From an uncultured Clostridia bacterium (GTDB lineage: Bacteria > Bacillota > Clostridia > Oscillospirales > CAG-272), in the NCBI GenBank assembly GCA_946641795.1, contig CAMPBZ010000029.1, positions 1 through 9,926 on the forward strand: 9,926 nucleotides of DNA, read 5' to 3'. A program made the translations under genes and the position numbers. The notes beneath the pieces were generated by a model. It saw only the letters and a program-made list of their open reading frames with translations, did no database searches and had not been told where the DNA came from. Numbering within the stretch: the stretch's first letter is position 1; each line of letters starts with the position of its first letter. Positions 6,617 to 9,926 of the stretch are shown here, piece after piece.

Positions 6617-8026
6617 ATGATACGGTTCGGGACAGGCGGATGGCGCGCCGTGATTGGCGACGATTTTACCAAGGAGAATATTCAGCGCGTGGCGCAGGGC
6701 ATTGCCGATTTGATGGTTGAAGAGGGCAAAACCGACCGGCCGGTAATGATTGGCTACGACCGCCGGTTCCTTTCCAAGGAGACGGCCGAATGGATTGCCG
6801 AAGTGCTGACGGCGAACGGAGTACAAATCCTGTTTTTGCACCGCAGCGCGCCCACGCCGCTGGTCATGTTCACCGTAAAGGATTCGCAGCTCCATTACGG
6901 CATTGAGGTAACGGCAAGCCACAACCCCGCCATTTACAACGGGGTCAAGCTGATTGTGGAAGAGGGGCGCGACGCCCCGGTGGAATGCACCGCGCACCTG
7001 GAAGAGCTGATTGCGCGCGCAACCGTTCGCTCCATGCCCTTTGCCGAGGCCGAAGCCGCCGGAAAGATCACCTTTTTGAAAGCGCCTTTCAACCGGTTTT
7101 TGGATTCCATTCTCTCCCGGCTGGACCTGAACGTGATCCGCGAGGCGGGCATTCGCCTGCTCTTTAACCCGATGCACGGTTCCGGCTCCTACCCTCTGAC
7201 CGCCGTTTTGTACACCGCGCGCACCACCGTGGACCTGATGGACGCCAACCGCGACGCCTATTTCGGTGGGATGAACCCGGCGCCCGGCCTGCACCAGCTG
7301 GGAATGCTTGCCAGCCGCGTGGTGCAGGAAAACTACGATATGGGCATTGCCATTGACGGCGACGGCGACCGCGTTGGGATCATTGACAAAAACGGCGCCT
7401 ACATTGACGCCAACCAGATTTTGGTTATGCTCTACTACTACCTGCACGAGTACCGCGGCTGGAAAGGCCCGGTGGTGCGCAACCTGGCTACCACGCATAT
7501 GCTGGACCTGGTGGCCGCTTCCTTCGGCGAGGTCTGCTACGAAGTGCCGGTCGGTTTCAAATACATTTCGGCAAAATTGGATGAAAAGGACGCCGTTCTG
7601 GGCGGCGAATCCTCGGGCGGTCTGACCGTTCGCGGCCATATTTTCGGCAAGGATTCCATTTACGCCGCCGCGCTGTTTGTGGAAATGATCTGCGCCATCG
7701 GCAAAACGGCAACCGAGTTTTGGAACGACCTGACCGCGCGCTACGGGGCGCACGTGATGGAAGAGGATAACCTGACCTTCCACCCCGACGACAAACCGCG
7801 CATCAATCACCTGCTGATGGTGGAGAAACAGCTGCCCGACTTTGCCGGAAAAACGATTGCAAAGGTAGGGTACGAGGACGGCTGCAAGGTCTATTTTTCG
7901 GACAACAGCTTCGTCATTTGCCGCTTTTCGGGCACCGAGCCCCTGCTCCGCATTTTTGCAGAGGACGCAACCGCGGCCGAGGCAAGAGCCTTGATTGACA
8001 CGATGAAACAATTTGTACTGGGATAA
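6617..8026 (+). CDS. Phosphoglucomutase/phosphomannomutase family protein
   Basis: A 469-residue alpha-D-phosphohexomutase that moves phosphate between C1 and C6 of a hexose via a phosphoserine and a bis-phosphate intermediate. All four active-site loops are visible: the catalytic phosphoserine loop TASHNP at residues 99-104 (Ser101), Mg-binding DGDGDR at 247-252, sugar-recognition GESSGG at 330-335, and the phosphate-binding RFSGTEP at 436-442. The N terminus IRFGTGGWRA is the family's start signature, so the ATG is secure; AAAGGG lies 7 nt upstream. The sugar loop is neither the GEMSGH of classic PMM/PGM nor the GEQSGH of GlmM, so the sugar (glucose or mannose phosphate) is left open. It is monocistronic, divergent from gdpP, and ends in a strong terminator. 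Confidence 0.95.
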   Translation: MIRFGTGGWRAVIGDDFTKENIQRVAQGIADLMVEEGKTDRPVMIGYDRRFLSKETAEWIAEVLTANGVQILFLHRSAPTPLVMFTVKDSQLHYGIEVTASHNPAIYNGVKLIVEEGRDAPVECTAHLEELIARATVRSMPFAEAEAAGKITFLKAPFNRFLDSILSRLDLNVIREAGIRLLFNPMHGSGSYPLTAVLYTARTTVDLMDANRDAYFGGMNPAPGLHQLGMLASRVVQENYDMGIAIDGDGDRVGIIDKNGAYIDANQILVMLYYYLHEYRGWKGPVVRNLATTHMLDLVAASFGEVCYEVPVGFKYISAKLDEKDAVLGGESSGGLTVRGHIFGKDSIYAAALFVEMICAIGKTATEFWNDLTARYGAHVMEEDNLTFHPDDKPRINHLLMVEKQLPDFAGKTIAKVGYEDGCKVYFSDNSFVICRFSGTEPLLRIFAEDATAAEARALIDTMKQFVLG

Positions 8027-8037
8027 TTGCAAACAAC

Positions 8038-8074
8038 AAAGCGGGCGCAACCGATTGGGTTGCGCCCGCTTTTT
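8038..8074. terminator. Bidirectional intrinsic terminator between convergent genes
   Basis: A perfect 15-bp GC-rich stem (arms 8038-8052 and 8058-8072, core GCGGGCGCAACC) with a 5-nt loop is followed on the plus strand by a T run ending at 8074. On the minus strand the same hairpin is followed by TTTGTTGTTT. It begins 11 nt after the phosphohexomutase stop and lies 9 nt beyond the lysK stop, so it probably serves both genes. Confidence 0.93.
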
Positions 8075-8082
8075 GATTTGGC

Positions 8083-9926
8083 TTAATGAATGGGCGTGCC
8101 TTCGGGGACGGCGTCGTCCACAAAAATCAGTTTACAGCCGCAGGCGTTATTGGTTGCGGCCAGCAACATTCCGCAGGAATTGATGTTGCAAATGCGGTTG
8201 GGTTTGAGGTTGGCAATTACAATGATCTTTTTGCCCACCAGCTGTTCGGGCGTGTAATACGCCTTGATGGAGGACATAATGATCCGTTCGCCGATGCCGT
8301 CCGAGAGCGTGAGCTTATAGCAGGAGTGCGATTTGCGCACCGCCTCGGCTTTCAAAATCTTGCAAACGCGCAGGTCAAGCTTGTCAAAGTCATCCAGCGT
8401 GATCTGCTCTTTTACGGGCGGAACGGGGTCGGCCTCGCCAGCCGGTGCCGCGGGTTGCTGTGTGGCGGCTTCCTCTTCCGGCGCGGGCGCCTCGGCGGCG
8501 ACTGCCGCCGCTTTTTCCTCCTCGGTTTCGGGGTAGGAAAAGTCCAAAAGTCCTACGTAGCGGGCGGGGTCAATGGCATAGAGGAACAGGTACAGGCGCG
8601 GGCCCTGATCCTTGCCCAGAAGAAGCTGATAGACCGCCTTGAAGAAGGCGCTTTGCAGGGGGCGCAGTTCCTTGGAGTCGGCCAGCGCGGGATACACCTT
8701 TTTGGGAATATCGTAAAGCGCAGTGTTCAGACCGTCCAGGTCGTAGCCGCCTTTGAGAATGCAATCGTGCAACAGGGCAACGGCCTGTTTTTCCTCATCC
8801 GAAAGGGTGTTGTAAACATCCCAGGCGCGGTGGGTGCGCAGGCGGTTGACCTGGTCGGGCGCGCACTGTTCCAGCCAGTAGCGGGCGCGGTCAAGCCGGT
8901 CGGCAAACTGCGCGTAGGTGTAGGGCGTTCCGATTTTTTGGAACACCGTTTCCAGCATGGGAATATTGAAATCCACGATGGAGCCGAGCTGAACCAGCAG
9001 GCCCATTGGAACCGTGATGACCTCTCTGCCCTCTACGGTGCAGTTATACATAATTGCCTGCGTTGCCTCGTTCGCGGTGCCGGCGCGGCAATCGGAAAGC
9101 ATTTTGTCAAACTCGAAATACTGGCGCAGAATGCCGTCGTCAAAGCAGAAATCGAAGGCCTTGGTGGGCTCGGTTTTGGAATAGAGCCACAGGATGATTT
9201 CGGGCTGGTAGAGTTGAAGCAGGGTATCCGGCGTTAAATTGAGGCCGGTGGAGCCGGACATTTTGCCGGTCATTCCCTTGATGCCGATGAACTCATAGCC
9301 CTGGAAGAGCGGCGGCTCGTAGCCGAAGATCTTTTTGGAGACCAGTTTGGCGTTGGAATAGGAGCCGGTGGGCGCGGCGTGATCCTTTCCGCCCGGCTCA
9401 AAATCCACCCCTTCGTGCCGCCAGCGCATCGGCCAGTCCACTTTCCAGGAAAGCTTGCAGTTGTGGTCGGTGCGGAAATTGAAGGTTCCGCTGTGGCCGC
9501 AACGGCAGGTGTAGGTGGCGGTGGTGCAATCCTCGGAGAGCGAGGTAATGGTGGTAAAGTCGGTGCGGCACGCCGGGCAAAAGATGGTTGCCGGGTAGTA
9601 GTTTGCCTTTTCGGCGTCGTGCTCGGCGCGCAGTTCCTCGGGCGACTTGTCCGGATCCTTGGTCTTAAAGGAGTCCAGAATTTCAAAAATGTCGCCGCGG
9701 CGGCGGAGCGCTTCCAGAATGTCCTCGGTATAGGTTCCGGCGCGGTAAAGGTCGGCCTGGTAGCGGCAATCCAGCTCAATGCCGAACTTTTTCATAGCTT
9801 CCAGAAACTCGGCCTCAAAGTGCTTTGCAAAGTTTTCGTGCGTGCCCCAGGGGTCGGGAATATCCACGTAGGGGCAGCCGATGTATTTATCGTAGCTGTC
9901 GCCCACCACTTCGCGCACGTTTGCCG
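8083..9926 (-). CDS. lysK: Class I lysyl-tRNA synthetase with C-terminal tRNA-binding domain (5' partial)
   Basis: The enzyme charges tRNA-Lys with lysine. The 613 complete visible codons start inside the protein; the N-terminal part of the catalytic fold with the HIGH-like motif is beyond the right edge. Residue numbers below count the GTG codon at 9918 as 1. Class I LysRS marks are KYIGCPYVDIPDPWG at 11-25, a putative zinc ribbon (CPAC at 114-117, CRC at 138-140), VDWPMRWRHEGVDFEPGGKD at 160-179 with HAAPTGSY following, and KMSGS at 219-223. The helical anticodon-binding region runs to about 460. An Ala/Pro/Glu-rich linker (about 463-505) then leads to a Trbp111/EMAP-type OB-fold domain (506-611; ITLDDFDKLDLRV, YYTPEQLVGKK, IVIANLKP, GMLLAA). 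That domain is usual on MetRS, so the gene could be miscalled metG. No frameshift is visible. Confidence 0.93.
   Translation of the reverse strand, partial: ANVREVVGDSYDKYIGCPYVDIPDPWGTHENFAKHFEAEFLEAMKKFGIELDCRYQADLYRAGTYTEDILEALRRRGDIFEILDSFKTKDPDKSPEELRAEHDAEKANYYPATIFCPACRTDFTTITSLSEDCTTATYTCRCGHSGTFNFRTDHNCKLSWKVDWPMRWRHEGVDFEPGGKDHAAPTGSYSNAKLVSKKIFGYEPPLFQGYEFIGIKGMTGKMSGSTGLNLTPDTLLQLYQPEIILWLYSKTEPTKAFDFCFDDGILRQYFEFDKMLSDCRAGTANEATQAIMYNCTVEGREVITVPMGLLVQLGSIVDFNIPMLETVFQKIGTPYTYAQFADRLDRARYWLEQCAPDQVNRLRTHRAWDVYNTLSDEEKQAVALLHDCILKGGYDLDGLNTALYDIPKKVYPALADSKELRPLQSAFFKAVYQLLLGKDQGPRLYLFLYAIDPARYVGLLDFSYPETEEEKAAAVAAEAPAPEEEAATQQPAAPAGEADPVPPVKEQITLDDFDKLDLRVCKILKAEAVRKSHSCYKLTLSDGIGERIIMSSIKAYYTPEQLVGKKIIVIANLKPNRICNINSCGMLLAATNNACGCKLIFVDDAVPEGTPIH

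Noticed and set aside
6584..8050. A long open frame on the minus strand antisense to the phosphohexomutase gene (about 488 codons).
   Set aside because: The plus-strand frame has every phosphohexomutase motif. The antisense frame has no motif and crosses into the intergenic region and terminator, so it is a shadow.
8086..9237. A plus-strand open frame of about 383 codons opposite lysK.
   Set aside because: The minus strand carries unmistakable LysRS and tRNA-binding motifs over the same bases; the plus-strand translation has no family resemblance.
8083..9926. Methionyl-tRNA synthetase as the identity of the right-hand gene, suggested by its C-terminal tRNA-binding domain.
   Set aside because: The catalytic part has class I LysRS motifs (IPDPWG, DWPMRWRHEGVDFEPGGKDHAA, KMSGS) and no MetRS-type segments; only the appended domain is shared with MetRS.

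Overview
The window looks like a housekeeping stretch from a chromosome of a low-redox Gram-positive bacterium, most likely a Clostridia member of the Oscillospirales/Ruminococcaceae type. The evidence is the gdpP-rplI-dnaB gene order, the tilS-hpt-ftsH gene order, strong AGGAGG-type ribosome binding sites, moderately GC-rich codon use with AT-rich intergenic DNA, and a class I (archaeal-type) lysyl-tRNA synthetase. No mobile element, CRISPR array, tRNA or rRNA gene was seen.

Layout: bases 1-6353 are one tightly packed minus-strand gene train. Read in transcription order from the right it is gdpP (c-di-AMP phosphodiesterase), rplI (ribosomal protein bL9), dnaB (replicative helicase), tilS (tRNA-Ile lysidine synthetase), hpt (hypoxanthine phosphoribosyltransferase) and ftsH (membrane AAA protease, cut by the left window edge). 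Gaps are 19, 80, -2 (ATGA overlap), 47 and 12 nt, so they are probably one operon. In Bacillus the two halves (gdpP-rplI-dnaB and tilS-hpt-ftsH) are separate loci; here they are joined. Bases 6354-6616 are an AT-rich divergent promoter region. It has a good sigma-A-type promoter for gdpP whose -35 box lies in a 16-bp palindrome, and a TATAAT box embedded in a 9-bp inverted repeat ahead of the rightward gene. Bases 6617-8026 (plus strand) encode a phosphoglucomutase/phosphomannomutase-family enzyme. A strong bidirectional hairpin terminator (8038-8074) separates it from a convergent minus-strand gene, 8083-9926 (5' end beyond the window). That gene encodes a class I lysyl-tRNA synthetase carrying an extra C-terminal Trbp111/EMAP-like tRNA-binding domain.

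How the genes fit together: the operon combines second-messenger turnover, translation, replication, tRNA modification, purine salvage and membrane proteolysis. Two of its products (GdpP and Hpt) are known (p)ppGpp-inhibited enzymes in relatives, and TilS with HprT has been reported to activate ftsH in B. subtilis. The most unusual item is the LysK-tRNA-binding-domain fusion. I see no evidence for an undescribed multi-gene system such as a defence island.
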